DNA of 52,646 bases, taken from contig JAUUPT010000024.1 of assembly GCA_030843315.1 (NCBI GenBank), positions 1 through 52,646 of the forward strand, read 5' to 3'. Under the pieces are notes generated by a model that was given only the letters and a program-made list of their open reading frames with translations, did not search any database and was not told the origin of the DNA. Position 1 is the first letter of the stretch. Each line of letters begins with the position of its first letter. Of this stretch, positions 7,975 to 16,913 are shown piece by piece. This DNA comes from Bacteroidaceae bacterium (GTDB taxonomy: Bacteria > Bacteroidota > Bacteroidia > Bacteroidales > Bacteroidaceae). The position numbers and the translations under genes are program-made.

Positions 7975-9303
7975 ATGCAAGGAACAAAGAGTCTGACACA
8001 AGGCCCCATCAACCGCCAGCTTTTCGGTCTGGCGATGCCTATCATGGCCACCTCTTTCATCCAGATGGCATATAGCCTGACGGACATGGCATGGGTGGGC
8101 CGATTGGGCAGCGAATCCGTTGCCGCCGTGGGAGCTGTGGGCATGCTCACGTGGATGTCTGCCTCCATCGCCTTGCTAAATAAGGTAGGTGCCGAGGTCA
8201 GCGTAGGCCAGTCCATCGGAGCACGTAGCGAAGTGGATGCGCGCAGCTTTGCCTCACACAACATCACGATTGCCTTGCTCATCGCCTTCTGCCTGGGCAG
8301 TCTGCTGTTCATCTTCGCCACCCCTATCCTGCGCCTCTTCGAACTAAAGGAACATATCACGGAAAATGCCGTGACTTATCTGCGCATCGTATCTACAGGA
8401 CTACCCTTTGTATTTCTCTCTGCCGCCTTCACCGGTATCTACAACGCAGCAGGGCGTAGCAAAACACCTTTCTACATCAGTGCTACCGGACTGGTGATGA
8501 ATATCATCCTCGACCCTCTGTTCATCTTCGGCTTCGGCTGGGGCACGGTAGGGGCGGCGCTTGCCACATGGTTATCCGAAGCGCTTGTTTTCTCCATCTT
8601 TATCTATAAGCTCCGCCGGAGGGACGACCTTCTCGGTGGCTTTCCCTTCATCGTCCGGTTGAAGAAGCAATACACCCGGCGCATCCTCAAACTCGGTCTG
8701 CCCGTAGCGGCACTCAACACGCTATTCTCCTTCGTCAATATGTTCCTCTCGCGCACCGCCTCGGAGCAGGGAGGACATATCGGACTGATGGCATTCACCA
8801 CCGGCGGACAAATCGAGGCCATTACCTGGAATACCTCGCAAGGCTTCTCCACCGCCCTGAGCACCTTCATTGCACAGAACTACGCCGCCGGACAGAAGGC
8901 ACGCGTCCGGCAAGCCTGGCACACTACCTTGTGGATGACGGGTATCTTCGGCACGCTCTGTTCCCTGCTCTTTATCTTCTACGGCAACGAAGTGTTCTCC
9001 ATCTTCGTGCCCGAGGCAGAAGCCTACCGGGTGGGTGGCGACTACCTGCGCATAGACGGATATTCGCAAATCTTCATGATGATGGAGATTACCATGCAGG
9101 GTGTGTTCTATGGCGTGGGACGAACGGTGCCGCCTGCCATCGTCAGCATCACGTGCAACTATATGCGCATACCGGTGGCACTGCTACTGGTGCACATGGG
9201 CATGGGTGTAGACGCCATCTGGTGGGCGGTCTGCGGAACAACCATCGCCAAGGGTATCATCCTCACCTCCTGGTTCGTACTTATTAAAAGGAAAATTCTC
9301 TAA
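7975..9303 (+). CDS. MATE family efflux transporter
   Basis: A 442-residue multidrug and toxic compound extrusion protein with about 12 membrane helices in two pseudo-symmetric halves. It begins with the typical short cytoplasmic segment LTQGPINRQLFGLAMPIMA, and the second half contains LKLGLPVAALNTLFSF. Such exporters use a Na+ or H+ gradient to expel cationic or amphipathic compounds. It starts 36 nt after potD and has no promoter of its own that I can see, so it may be co-transcribed with the polyamine importer. A link between export and polyamine homeostasis is only an inference. A second, distantly similar MATE gene is at 46123-47463. Confidence 0.92.
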   Translation: MQGTKSLTQGPINRQLFGLAMPIMATSFIQMAYSLTDMAWVGRLGSESVAAVGAVGMLTWMSASIALLNKVGAEVSVGQSIGARSEVDARSFASHNITIALLIAFCLGSLLFIFATPILRLFELKEHITENAVTYLRIVSTGLPFVFLSAAFTGIYNAAGRSKTPFYISATGLVMNIILDPLFIFGFGWGTVGAALATWLSEALVFSIFIYKLRRRDDLLGGFPFIVRLKKQYTRRILKLGLPVAALNTLFSFVNMFLSRTASEQGGHIGLMAFTTGGQIEAITWNTSQGFSTALSTFIAQNYAAGQKARVRQAWHTTLWMTGIFGTLCSLLFIFYGNEVFSIFVPEAEAYRVGGDYLRIDGYSQIFMMMEITMQGVFYGVGRTVPPAIVSITCNYMRIPVALLLVHMGMGVDAIWWAVCGTTIAKGIILTSWFVLIKRKIL

Positions 9304-9352
9304 AAAAGTACAATGACGAACTTTGTAGCGAGTAAATTCGTTATTATATACA

Positions 9353-9360
9353 TAAATTTG
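9353..9360 (+). promoter_or_regulatory. -7 element for the OmpA-like lipoprotein gene
   Basis: TAAATTTG, 22 nt before the ATG at 9383. A TTTG at 9322-9325 is 27 nt upstream, longer than the usual spacing. Confidence 0.45.
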
Positions 9361-9382
9361 TAATCAGATATCAAACCATTTA

Positions 9383-10069
9383 ATGAAAACGAATATGAAA
9401 AAGATGAAATTTACTGCACTATTCATGTGCTGTGCCATTCTGCTGGGCAGTTGTGGCACTATGAACAATACTACCAAAGGTGGAGTGATAGGCGGCGGTT
9501 CCGGAGCAGCAGCAGGAGCCATCATCGGCGGACTGATAGGTAAAGGCAAAGGCGCTGCCATCGGTGCAGCGGTAGGTGCAGCCGTAGGTACGGGCACCGG
9601 CGTTATCATCGGTCGTAATATGGACAAGAAGGCTGCCGAAGCAGCAAAGATAGAAGGCGCCCAGGTAGAGCAGGTGACGGATGCTAACGGTCTGCCCGCC
9701 GTGAAGGTGTCGTTCGCAGCAGGTATCCTGTTCGGATTCAACTCAGCAGCGCTGAGCAACGAAGCGAAATCTTCTCTGCGCGAACTTGCCCAGATATTAA
9801 AAGACGATCCTACGACGGATATCGCTATCATCGGGCACACCGACAAAGTAGGCACCTACGAAGCCAACATGAAGGTATCCAAGAACCGTGCCTACTCGGT
9901 AGAAAACTACTTGCAGGATTGCGGCGTATCTCCGGCACAGTTCAAGAAAGTAGAAGGTGTGGGATACACCGAATATGACGACAGTATGTCGGCTGAACAG
10001 AATCGCCGTGTGGAAGTCTATATGTACGCCAGCGAGCAGATGATAAAGAATGCCGAGGCAGCAAACTAG
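9383..10069 (+). CDS. OmpA family lipoprotein with glycine zipper (Pal/YiaD-like)
   Basis: A 228-residue envelope protein. The lipoprotein signal ends at C24 (LLGSC). Residues about 34-77 are a glycine-zipper segment (repeated GGxxGAAxGA patterns), which can insert in or span a membrane. The C-terminal domain (about 105-220) is OmpA-like and should bind peptidoglycan: ILFGFNSAALS, then HTDKVG and NRRVEVYM, with the conserved Asp and Arg for diaminopimelate contact. The protein would tether the outer membrane to the cell wall. A second ATG at 9395 could be the start and leaves the signal intact. It stands alone with its own promoter. Confidence 0.93.
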   Translation: MKTNMKKMKFTALFMCCAILLGSCGTMNNTTKGGVIGGGSGAAAGAIIGGLIGKGKGAAIGAAVGAAVGTGTGVIIGRNMDKKAAEAAKIEGAQVEQVTDANGLPAVKVSFAAGILFGFNSAALSNEAKSSLRELAQILKDDPTTDIAIIGHTDKVGTYEANMKVSKNRAYSVENYLQDCGVSPAQFKKVEGVGYTEYDDSMSAEQNRRVEVYMYASEQMIKNAEAAN

Positions 10070-10078
10070 AGAATATTT

Positions 10079-10180
10079 CACCACCCCTCGTTCCCCTAAA
10101 GGGGAAGGAGAATTGTTCTGCTATATTACAATCGGCAAACGAAGTATTCCCCTCCCCCTTTAGGGGGTCCGGGGGGTGGT
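10079..10180. repeat. C-rich dispersed inverted repeat (REP/BIME-like)
   Basis: An imperfect inverted repeat of about 33 bp per arm: CACCACCCCTCGTTCCCCT... on the left and its near-complement ...AGGGGGTCCGGGGGGTGGT on the right, around a 36-nt centre. Each arm itself contains a small palindrome (CCCCTAAAGGGG; CCCCCTTTAGGGGG). Repeats of this kind occur between genes in many Bacteroidota genomes, as far as I recall. It fills nearly the whole gap between the OmpA-like gene and mtgA. Confidence 0.75.
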
Positions 10181-10204
10181 AAATTTCCATTTATACGCCA
10201 ACCA

Positions 10205-10909
10205 ATGAAACTTCCCAAGCCCCTGCGCATCCTCCGCAACCTGATACTCTTCTTTTTTATTTCCACTATCCTGGCGGTAGTGGTTTATCGTTTTGTGCCG
10301 GTGTACATCACACCGTTAATGGTTATTCGCAGCGTCCAGCAAATATTCAAGGGAGAGAATGCCGGTTGGCATCACACGTGGGTAGCATTCGATAAAATAT
10401 CCCCTCACCTGCCGATGGCAGTCATCGCCTCGGAAGACAATCGCTTTGCCGAGCACAATGGTTTCGATTTTGTTGAGATAAAGAAAGCCATGAAGGAAAA
10501 CGAGACAAGGAAACGGAAACGTGGTGCCAGTACCATCAGCCAGCAAACGGCAAAGAATGTATTTCTGTGGCCGCAATCGTCATGGGTACGCAAAGGACTG
10601 GAGGTTTATTTCACCGCATTAATAGAGTTCTCTTGGCCGAAAGAGCGAATTATGGAGGTATACCTCAACTCCATCGAAATGGGGAAAGGCATTTATGGGG
10701 CACAGGCTGCAGCCAAATACAAGTTCAAGACTACTGCTGCCAAAATCTCTGCCGAGCAGTGTGCACTCATTGCAGCCACCCTACCCAATCCGAGGCGATT
10801 CGACTCTGCACATCCATCCAAGTATATAAAGAGAAGACAAGGGCAAATACTGAAGTTAATGAAGTTAGTACCCCAGTTTCCACCGGTAGAAAAGAAGAAA
10901 GACAAATGA
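10205..10909 (+). CDS. mtgA: Monofunctional biosynthetic peptidoglycan transglycosylase
   Basis: A 234-residue GT51 glycosyltransferase that polymerises lipid II into glycan strands. One N-terminal membrane helix (about residues 13-34) anchors it in the inner membrane. The catalytic region shows ASEDNRFAEHNGFD with the essential glutamate (about 80), then RKRGASTISQQTAKN, then the KERIMEVYLNSIEMGKGIYG region with the second conserved glutamate. Length and the absence of a transpeptidase domain identify MtgA rather than a class A PBP. Its stop codon lies inside the left arm of the terminator shared with cydB. Confidence 0.94.
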   Translation: MKLPKPLRILRNLILFFFISTILAVVVYRFVPVYITPLMVIRSVQQIFKGENAGWHHTWVAFDKISPHLPMAVIASEDNRFAEHNGFDFVEIKKAMKENETRKRKRGASTISQQTAKNVFLWPQSSWVRKGLEVYFTALIEFSWPKERIMEVYLNSIEMGKGIYGAQAAAKYKFKTTAAKISAEQCALIAATLPNPRRFDSAHPSKYIKRRQGQILKLMKLVPQFPPVEKKKDK

Positions 10910-10952
10910 TGCTTTAGAGGCTCTGACTGGCAGATACTCTAAAGCATCATTT
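10904..10952. terminator. Bidirectional terminator between mtgA and cydB
   Basis: A perfect 16-bp inverted repeat (AAATGATGCTTTAGAG at 10904-10919 and its complement at 10937-10952) with a 17-nt loop, placed between converging genes. Confidence 0.8.
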
Positions 10953-10958
10953 ATAAAA

Positions 10959-12107
10959 TTAATATGCATGTCCTCCTTCTTCCATCTCTTTCGCATCAAT
11001 CTTTCTATTATCAATGCTGCGCCATGCGTAGAAGATATACGCAAGCACAAAGGGAACAAGGATAGAAACATACGCCATTGCATTCAGCGTAAACTGGCTG
11101 GAGCAACTATTGGCAAGCGTCAAGGAGCTTTGTAAATCGTGGGTAGAAGGATAATAAGCCGTATTGTTATAACCGGCCACGAGTAACAACGCAAGTACCG
11201 TCAACACCGTGCCCACTCCTGCAAACCAGATGCCTTTATCGAATGCCGGTTTCCATAGCGTGCGGGCAATACCCCAAAGCACAGCCACTACACCCACCAG
11301 GAACACAATCAATACCACCGGCATTTCCAGGAAGTTCGTCAGATACTTGTAAGGTTCCATAAACACTTCTCCCGTCTCCGGATTAACGGCAAAGCCTTTA
11401 GCTACCAGCGTACGGGTAACGAACGCCAGGAAGAATACCAGGAACAATCCCGTGTTTCCCCATAACGAACGGCGACAACGTCTCACTAAATCTTCCTCGT
11501 TTATGTTATTAATGAAATAGAGCGATCCCAAGATGCGCGCCAGGAAGAACACCGCCAGTCCCAGCACTACGTTCCACGGATTGAGCAGCGCATCCAATCC
11601 ATGCCCCGCATTGCCCCACTGGCTGATGACCGGCATCGCTGCATCAGCTATATTACCTTTATTAATATAGAAGTCCGACCCCGTGAAGAACGTAGCCACC
11701 GCGCCGCCCAGCAACACCGGGCCCACAACTCCGTTTATCACCAGGAATGCACGATACGTCGTCTTACCCAGCAGATTCCCCGCCTTTGACTGGAACTCGT
11801 AGCTGACAGCCTGCAACACAAAGCTGAACAGAATAATCATCCACAACCAATATGCCCCGCCGAAACTGGTGCTATAGAACAATGGGAACGAAGCAAAAAA
11901 TGCTCCGCCAAACGTAACGAGCGTTGTAAACGTAAACTCCCACTTCCGTCCCGTAGAATTAATCATCATCTTCTTCTGTTCTTCCGTCTTGCCCAGACAG
12001 AACAGAAGCGAATTACCTCCCTGCACAAACAGCAGGAATACCAGGATAGCCCCCAACAGGGAAACTACGAACCACCAATATTGTTGAAGAAAAGTATATG
12101 TATCCAT
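10959..12107 (-). CDS. cydB: Cytochrome bd ubiquinol oxidase subunit II
   Basis: A 382-residue inner-membrane subunit with about nine helices. It is the partner of CydA in the high-affinity oxygen-reducing quinol oxidase. Diagnostic stretches are QQYWWFVVSLLGAILVFLLF at the N-terminus, VTFGGAFFASFPLFYSTSFGGAYWLWM, and a C-terminal VPFVLAYIFYAWRSID helix. It starts 55 nt after cydA ends and is the last gene of the DUF4492-cydA-cydB operon. The enzyme allows B. fragilis-type anaerobes to use or scavenge nanomolar oxygen, according to established work on the genus. No anomalies seen. Confidence 0.95.
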   Translation of the reverse strand: MDTYTFLQQYWWFVVSLLGAILVFLLFVQGGNSLLFCLGKTEEQKKMMINSTGRKWEFTFTTLVTFGGAFFASFPLFYSTSFGGAYWLWMIILFSFVLQAVSYEFQSKAGNLLGKTTYRAFLVINGVVGPVLLGGAVATFFTGSDFYINKGNIADAAMPVISQWGNAGHGLDALLNPWNVVLGLAVFFLARILGSLYFINNINEEDLVRRCRRSLWGNTGLFLVFFLAFVTRTLVAKGFAVNPETGEVFMEPYKYLTNFLEMPVVLIVFLVGVVAVLWGIARTLWKPAFDKGIWFAGVGTVLTVLALLLVAGYNNTAYYPSTHDLQSSLTLANSCSSQFTLNAMAYVSILVPFVLAYIFYAWRSIDNRKIDAKEMEEGGHAY

Positions 12108-12161
12108 AATTGTATATATTATATAATGTGATAAAAGAATAGGGCGACAACCACCTTACCA

Positions 12162-13709
12162 CTATTTTTCCGGTCCCTTCTTTATTGCCTTCAGCATAAT
12201 CCCCACCTCAGCTATCAGCATAATGGTGAACAATACGAGGAAGATAAAGAATGTAGTCTGTACAGAGCCTACACTCAGTTTGGAAATAGCAGCGCTCGTA
12301 GGCAGCATATCCTGTATAGCCCACGGCTGGCGTCCGCACTCGGCAACCACCCAGCCTGCTTGTCCGGCAAGATAACCCAACGGAATGGTGAGCATAGCCA
12401 CCCAATGCATCCAGCGTATCTGCGACAAATCCTTCTTGTAAACCAGGAACAGCACCACGATAAAGAAGAGAATAAAGTATCCTCCCAAGATTACCATGAC
12501 GCGGAACATATAGAATGTAAGTGGCACATTCGGCACCAACTCATTCACATCTTTAATATAACCGTAACCGAAGTAAGCCACATTATCCTTCAACACCTGA
12601 GCAGCCACTTCTGCATCTGTACTGTTTCCGGCAGCTTTGGCAGCACGGTATGCGGCAAATGCACCGATAGCCGTTTTTCCCTTTTCTATCTTCTCTTCTG
12701 CCGAGAGGGCCATCGTGCCATCCTCCAACGGATAGCCGCCTTGCAACAGATTGTTGATACCGGGAACGAAAGCATCCGCCTTGCGCTCGGCAAGCAGAGA
12801 CAGCATCTTCGGAATTTCTACGCGGAAGAGGAAAGGATTGACTCCATCCTGAGGCGTCTTCTTGTCGGGGTTCAGTATGCCGAAAGCCACCAGCCCGGCG
12901 CCCTGCTGCCCTTCATAATATCCTTCCATTGCAGCCAGTTTCATGGGCTGCTTCTGTGCCACCTGATAACCCGAGCCGTCGCCCGTCCATGCAGACATCA
13001 CGGCAGCGAAAAGGCCTACCCATGCAGCAATCTTGAGGCTTGCCACGGCAAACTTCTTATCACGCTTCTTCCACAGATACCAGCAACTTACGCCAACCAC
13101 AAATACAGCCGCCAGCACCCAACCGGACAAGACGCTATGAAAGAACTTATTGACAGCCATCGGCGAAGTAGCCACTGCCCAAAAGTCCACCATCTCGTTG
13201 CGTGCCGTATCGGGATTGAACTCCATGCCTACAGGATTCTGCATCCACGCATTGGCTACGAGAATCCACCAGGCTGATATCGTAGCACCCAGCCCCGTAA
13301 GCCAGGTAGATGCCAGGTGAAAACGCTTGCTCACCTTCTCCCAACCGAAGAACATGACTGCAATGAACGTTGCCTCCATGAAGAAGGCAAGAATACCTTC
13401 GATGGCGAGCGGCGCACCGAAGATGTCGCCCACAAACCAACTATAATTACTCCAGTTAGTACCGAACTCGAATTCCAAAATCAATCCTGTGGCGACGCCT
13501 ACAGCGAAGTTGATACCGAAGATTTTCATCCAGAACTTGGCAGTACGTTTCCAAAATTCGTCACCCGTGCGGTAATACGCCGTTTCCATGATGCCCATAA
13601 TTATGGCCAGTCCAAGAGTTAACGGCACAAAAATCCAGTGATAGATGGCTGTCAAAGCAAATTGTGCTCTCGACCAGTCAATAAGGGAAGTGTCAATGTT
13701 TTCAAGCAT
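12162..13709 (-). CDS. cydA: Cytochrome bd ubiquinol oxidase subunit I
   Basis: A 515-residue quinol-oxidising subunit carrying the haems. Expected ligand residues are visible: His24 in LTAIYHWIFVPLTLG (E. coli His19 position), the histidine in FFHSVLSGWV (His186 position) and the methionine in TFYMFRVMV (Met393 position). The conserved GRQPW motif is present near the C-terminus. A periplasmic Q-loop region with KQPMKLAAMEGYYE is present. The loop between about 270 and 380 is rich in charged residues. It is the middle gene of a three-gene operon. The promoter lies upstream of the small DUF4492 gene. Confidence 0.96.
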   Translation of the reverse strand: MLENIDTSLIDWSRAQFALTAIYHWIFVPLTLGLAIIMGIMETAYYRTGDEFWKRTAKFWMKIFGINFAVGVATGLILEFEFGTNWSNYSWFVGDIFGAPLAIEGILAFFMEATFIAVMFFGWEKVSKRFHLASTWLTGLGATISAWWILVANAWMQNPVGMEFNPDTARNEMVDFWAVATSPMAVNKFFHSVLSGWVLAAVFVVGVSCWYLWKKRDKKFAVASLKIAAWVGLFAAVMSAWTGDGSGYQVAQKQPMKLAAMEGYYEGQQGAGLVAFGILNPDKKTPQDGVNPFLFRVEIPKMLSLLAERKADAFVPGINNLLQGGYPLEDGTMALSAEEKIEKGKTAIGAFAAYRAAKAAGNSTDAEVAAQVLKDNVAYFGYGYIKDVNELVPNVPLTFYMFRVMVILGGYFILFFIVVLFLVYKKDLSQIRWMHWVAMLTIPLGYLAGQAGWVVAECGRQPWAIQDMLPTSAAISKLSVGSVQTTFFIFLVLFTIMLIAEVGIMLKAIKKGPEK

Positions 13710-13763
13710 AAGAGTTATGATTTATGTATTATGAATTAGTCATCAGTAATTAAGATAGGGTAG

Positions 13764-14006
13764 TTAATTTTGCACAGGCAGAGCTTCATTACCGAGGCTT
13801 CGATGAATCAGTTCGCGACTGACGTAATCGTCTTTATCATCCCCCACAGCGGGACTGTTCAGAAAGTTGGGAAAGAAGAAAATACGGAGGATAAAGAACA
13901 TGATGAATAGCTTCACGAGGATAATGAGCCACAAAGTGCGGCCCAACGTCATACTTCGAAAACCTTCCAAATAAAAACGTCCAATGTTTATCACAGTCTG
14001 CTTCAT
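13764..14006 (-). CDS. DUF4492 small membrane protein, cytochrome bd partner
   Basis: An 80-residue protein with a single membrane helix (about 25-46, LWLIILVKLFIMFFILRIFF) preceded by an amphipathic segment FYLEGFRSMTLGRTLW. It matches the DUF4492 family, found immediately upstream of cydA in Bacteroidota. By position it may be a structural or assembly subunit of the bd oxidase, comparable in role to CydX, though it is longer and not obviously homologous. It begins the operon directly after the promoter. Confidence 0.88.
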   Translation of the reverse strand: MKQTVINIGRFYLEGFRSMTLGRTLWLIILVKLFIMFFILRIFFFPNFLNSPAVGDDKDDYVSRELIHRSLGNEALPVQN

Positions 14007-14030
14007 GCCGGCATAGATTTATAATGATTA

Positions 14031-14062
14031 CAAATATAGAATTCTTTTATATAAAGAACAAA
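14031..14062 (-). promoter_or_regulatory. Promoter of the DUF4492-cydAB operon
   Basis: On the minus strand: TTTG (14059-14062), 20-nt gap, TATATTTG (14031-14038), 24 nt upstream of the first ATG. Confidence 0.75.
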
Positions 14063-14156
14063 TAAAAAGCAAAAAAGTTGAGAAAAAGAGAAATGAACTC
14101 CCTTATCGGCACAAAAAACAGTTTGGGCGATGAAAACTCTCCCTACGTCTATCGGT

Positions 14157-14188
14157 TTTGCATACCATCAGTCTGTCCCCTACATTTG
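14157..14188 (+). promoter_or_regulatory. Promoter of the tolC-macAB-like operon
   Basis: TTTG (14157-14160), 20-nt gap, TACATTTG (14181-14188). The -7 element overlaps a small palindrome, CATTTGCAAATG (14183-14194). Confidence 0.75.
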
Positions 14189-14221
14189 CAAATGTAAAAA
14201 CCATAGCATAAAGAAGATATG

Positions 14222-15583
14222 ATGAACGTAAAAAGATTAACTGTGATAACACTCTGCATGGCAAGCTGCACGTGGCTCGGTGCACAAAACGATGCCAACG
14301 TGCAGCCTGCCCAATGGGACTTGCAGACCTGCATCGACTACGCCCTGCAGCAGAACATCACCATCCGCAAGAACCGCCTCAGTGCCGAAAGCGCCGAAGT
14401 AGATGTGAAGACGGCTAAAGCCGCTCTCTTCCCCAGCCTCACGGGTAGCGTGAGCCAGCGCGTGGTGAACCGTCCCTACAGCGAGACGAACACCATCATC
14501 AACGGTGACAACATCACCAGCAGTCAGAGCAAGACTTCCTACAACGGCAGCTATGGCATTGATGCCAACTGGACGCTCTACAACGGCGGCAAGCGCATCA
14601 ACACCCTGAAACAGCAGCGTATCAACAACCGCATCGCCGACCTCAGCGTGGCCCAAAGCGAGAACAGCATCGAAGAGAGCATTGCACAAACCTACGTACA
14701 GATACTCTATGCAGCCGAAGCAGTGAAAGTCAACCAGTCCACCCTCGAAGTGAGCCAGGCAGAATGCGAACGTGCCCGCGCATTGTTCCAGGCAGGAAGC
14801 ATCGCCAAGAGCGACCTGGCACAACTGGAAGCGCAAGTCAGCACCGACAAGTATCAAGTGGTGACGGCCGAAGCTACCTTGCAGGACTATAAACTCCAGT
14901 TGAAGCAGCTCCTCGAACTGGACGGTGAAGAGGAAATGAGCCTCTACCTCCCCGCGCTTGGCGACGAGAACGTGCTCTCTCCCCTGCCCACCAAGACCGA
15001 TGTCTTCCGCGCCGCCCTCGCCCTGCGTCCCGAGATAGAAGCAAGCAAGCTCAATGTGCAGGCTTCGGACCTGGACATCAGCATTGCCCGCGCAGGATAC
15101 ATCCCCACCCTAAGCCTCAGCGCCGGGATAGGAAGCACCAACGCCAACGGCAGCGACTTCACCTTTGGCGAACAGATAAAGCAGAATTGGAACAACTCGC
15201 TGGGTCTGACCGTGAGCATACCTATATTCAATAACCGCCAGACCAAAAGCGCCATACAGAAAGCGAAACTCCAAAAGCAAACCAGCGAACTGTCTCTGCT
15301 GGACGAGCAGAAGACTTTGTACAAGACCATCGAAGGACTCTGGCTGGATGCCAACAGTGCACAGCAGCGCTATGCCGCCGCCATGGAGAAGCTACGCAGC
15401 ACACAGACCAGCTACGAACTCATCAGCGAGCAGTTCGACCTGGGAATGAAGAATACTGTGGAACTGCTGACCGAGAAAAGCAATCTGCTCAGCGCACAGC
15501 AGGAAACGTTGCAGGCCAAATACATGGCGATACTGAACACGCAGTTGCTGAAGTTTTACCAAGGAGAAAAGATTGAATTGTAA
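14222..15583 (+). CDS. TolC family outer-membrane efflux protein
   Basis: A protein of about 453 residues with a signal peptide (cleavage near WLGAQ). Two repeats of the OEP type follow: long coiled-coil helices rich in Ala, Gln and Glu (such as VNQSTLEVSQAECERARALFQAGSIAKSDLAQLEAQV), separated by short strands. TolC-type trimers form the outer-membrane duct of tripartite pumps. The adjacent 14219 ATG is an alternative start one codon earlier. It is the first gene of a co-directional series with the periplasmic adaptor, ATPase and permease, so the whole exporter is encoded together. The exported substrate is unknown. Confidence 0.93.
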   Translation: MNVKRLTVITLCMASCTWLGAQNDANVQPAQWDLQTCIDYALQQNITIRKNRLSAESAEVDVKTAKAALFPSLTGSVSQRVVNRPYSETNTIINGDNITSSQSKTSYNGSYGIDANWTLYNGGKRINTLKQQRINNRIADLSVAQSENSIEESIAQTYVQILYAAEAVKVNQSTLEVSQAECERARALFQAGSIAKSDLAQLEAQVSTDKYQVVTAEATLQDYKLQLKQLLELDGEEEMSLYLPALGDENVLSPLPTKTDVFRAALALRPEIEASKLNVQASDLDISIARAGYIPTLSLSAGIGSTNANGSDFTFGEQIKQNWNNSLGLTVSIPIFNNRQTKSAIQKAKLQKQTSELSLLDEQKTLYKTIEGLWLDANSAQQRYAAAMEKLRSTQTSYELISEQFDLGMKNTVELLTEKSNLLSAQQETLQAKYMAILNTQLLKFYQGEKIEL

Positions 15584-15637
15584 AAAGCAGGCTCCCATTA
15601 AAGAAAACAAGAATATCAACGTAATATATCAATAAGT

Positions 15638-16861
15638 ATGAAGAAGAAGATTATCCTCGCAGTCATAGTTGCCGTCCTAGTAATCGGCGGCGGGATATGG
15701 CTTTTCGGCGGGGCAAAGGCAAAGCACAAAGTAACCTATGTGACCGCCACTGCCAGCAAAGGCGAAATATCAGAGTCGGTCACCGCCACAGGCACCATCG
15801 AACCGGTAACGGAAGTGGAAGTAGGTACCCAGGTCAGCGGTATCATCGACAAGATTTATGCAGATTATAATTCGGAAGTGACCAAAGGACAGCTCATCGC
15901 CGAAATGGACCGCGTGACGTTGCAAAGCGAACTGGCCTCGCAACGTGCCACCTATAACGGTGCGAAAGCCGAATACGAATACCAGCAGAAGCTCTACCAG
16001 CGCAACAAGACCTTGCACGAGAAACAACTTATCAGCGATACCGACTACGAGCAGTCAGTTTATAACTACGAGAAGGCGCGGAGTAGTTACGAAAGCAGCC
16101 AGGCATCGCTGGCAAAGGCGGAACGCAATTTGTCGTATGCCACCATCACCTCTCCCATCGACGGTGTAGTCATCAGCCGCGACGTAGAGGAAGGACAGAC
16201 GGTAGCTTCCGGCTTCGAGACTCCGACACTCTTCACCATCGCTGCCGACCTGACGCAGATGCAGGTAGTGGCCGATGTGGATGAAGCCGACATAGGCGGT
16301 GTGGAAGAAGGACAGCGCGCCTCGTTCACCGTAGACGCTTATCCGAATGATGTCTTCGAAGGAGTAGTGACGCAGATACGATTGGGGGATGCTACATCGA
16401 GCAGCACCAGCAGTTCATCGAACACGGTGGTGACTTATGAGGTGGTTATCTCTGCCCACAATCCTGACTTAAAACTGAAACCTCGCCTGACGGCAAATGT
16501 CACCATCTATACGCTCGACCGCAAAGATGTGCTCTGCATCCCCGCCCGTGCCCTGCGTTTCACTCCCGAGAAGCCGCTCATCGGTGACAATGATATCGTG
16601 AAGGATTGCGAAGGCGAGCACAAAGTATGGACACGCGAAGGAAATACCTTCACCGCCCATCCCGTAGAAATAGGTATCTCGAACGGTATCAACATGGAAG
16701 TCATCAGCGGCATCTCTGAAGGGATGAATGTAGTTACCGAAGCTACTATCGGCAGTATGCCGGGAGAAGGCGAAGCAGCTATGAGCCAAGAAACAGCAAG
16801 CGGAGAAAAGAGCCCGTTCATGCCTGGCCCTCCGGGAAACAATAAGAAGAAAAGTAAGTAA
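15638..16861 (+). CDS. Efflux periplasmic adaptor (MacA-like)
   Basis: A 407-residue membrane-fusion protein with one N-terminal helix (about 5-25). The first lipoyl half-motif (VTEVEVGTQVSGIIDKIYAD) is followed by a coiled-coil hairpin (about 90-155) and the second half-motif (SPIDGVVISRDVEEGQTVASG). Beta-barrel and membrane-proximal domains follow. The C-terminus is Pro, Gly and Lys rich. It should bridge the TolC-like duct and the MacB-type ABC transporter encoded on either side. It starts 54 nt after the TolC gene. MacA-like assignment rests on partnership with ABC genes rather than RND genes. Confidence 0.93.
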   Translation: MKKKIILAVIVAVLVIGGGIWLFGGAKAKHKVTYVTATASKGEISESVTATGTIEPVTEVEVGTQVSGIIDKIYADYNSEVTKGQLIAEMDRVTLQSELASQRATYNGAKAEYEYQQKLYQRNKTLHEKQLISDTDYEQSVYNYEKARSSYESSQASLAKAERNLSYATITSPIDGVVISRDVEEGQTVASGFETPTLFTIAADLTQMQVVADVDEADIGGVEEGQRASFTVDAYPNDVFEGVVTQIRLGDATSSSTSSSSNTVVTYEVVISAHNPDLKLKPRLTANVTIYTLDRKDVLCIPARALRFTPEKPLIGDNDIVKDCEGEHKVWTREGNTFTAHPVEIGISNGINMEVISGISEGMNVVTEATIGSMPGEGEAAMSQETASGEKSPFMPGPPGNNKKKSK

Positions 16862-16913
16862 TCAAATCACATTGTATCCGCTGAATTCTCATATATAATA
16901 ATGTATAGCAATT

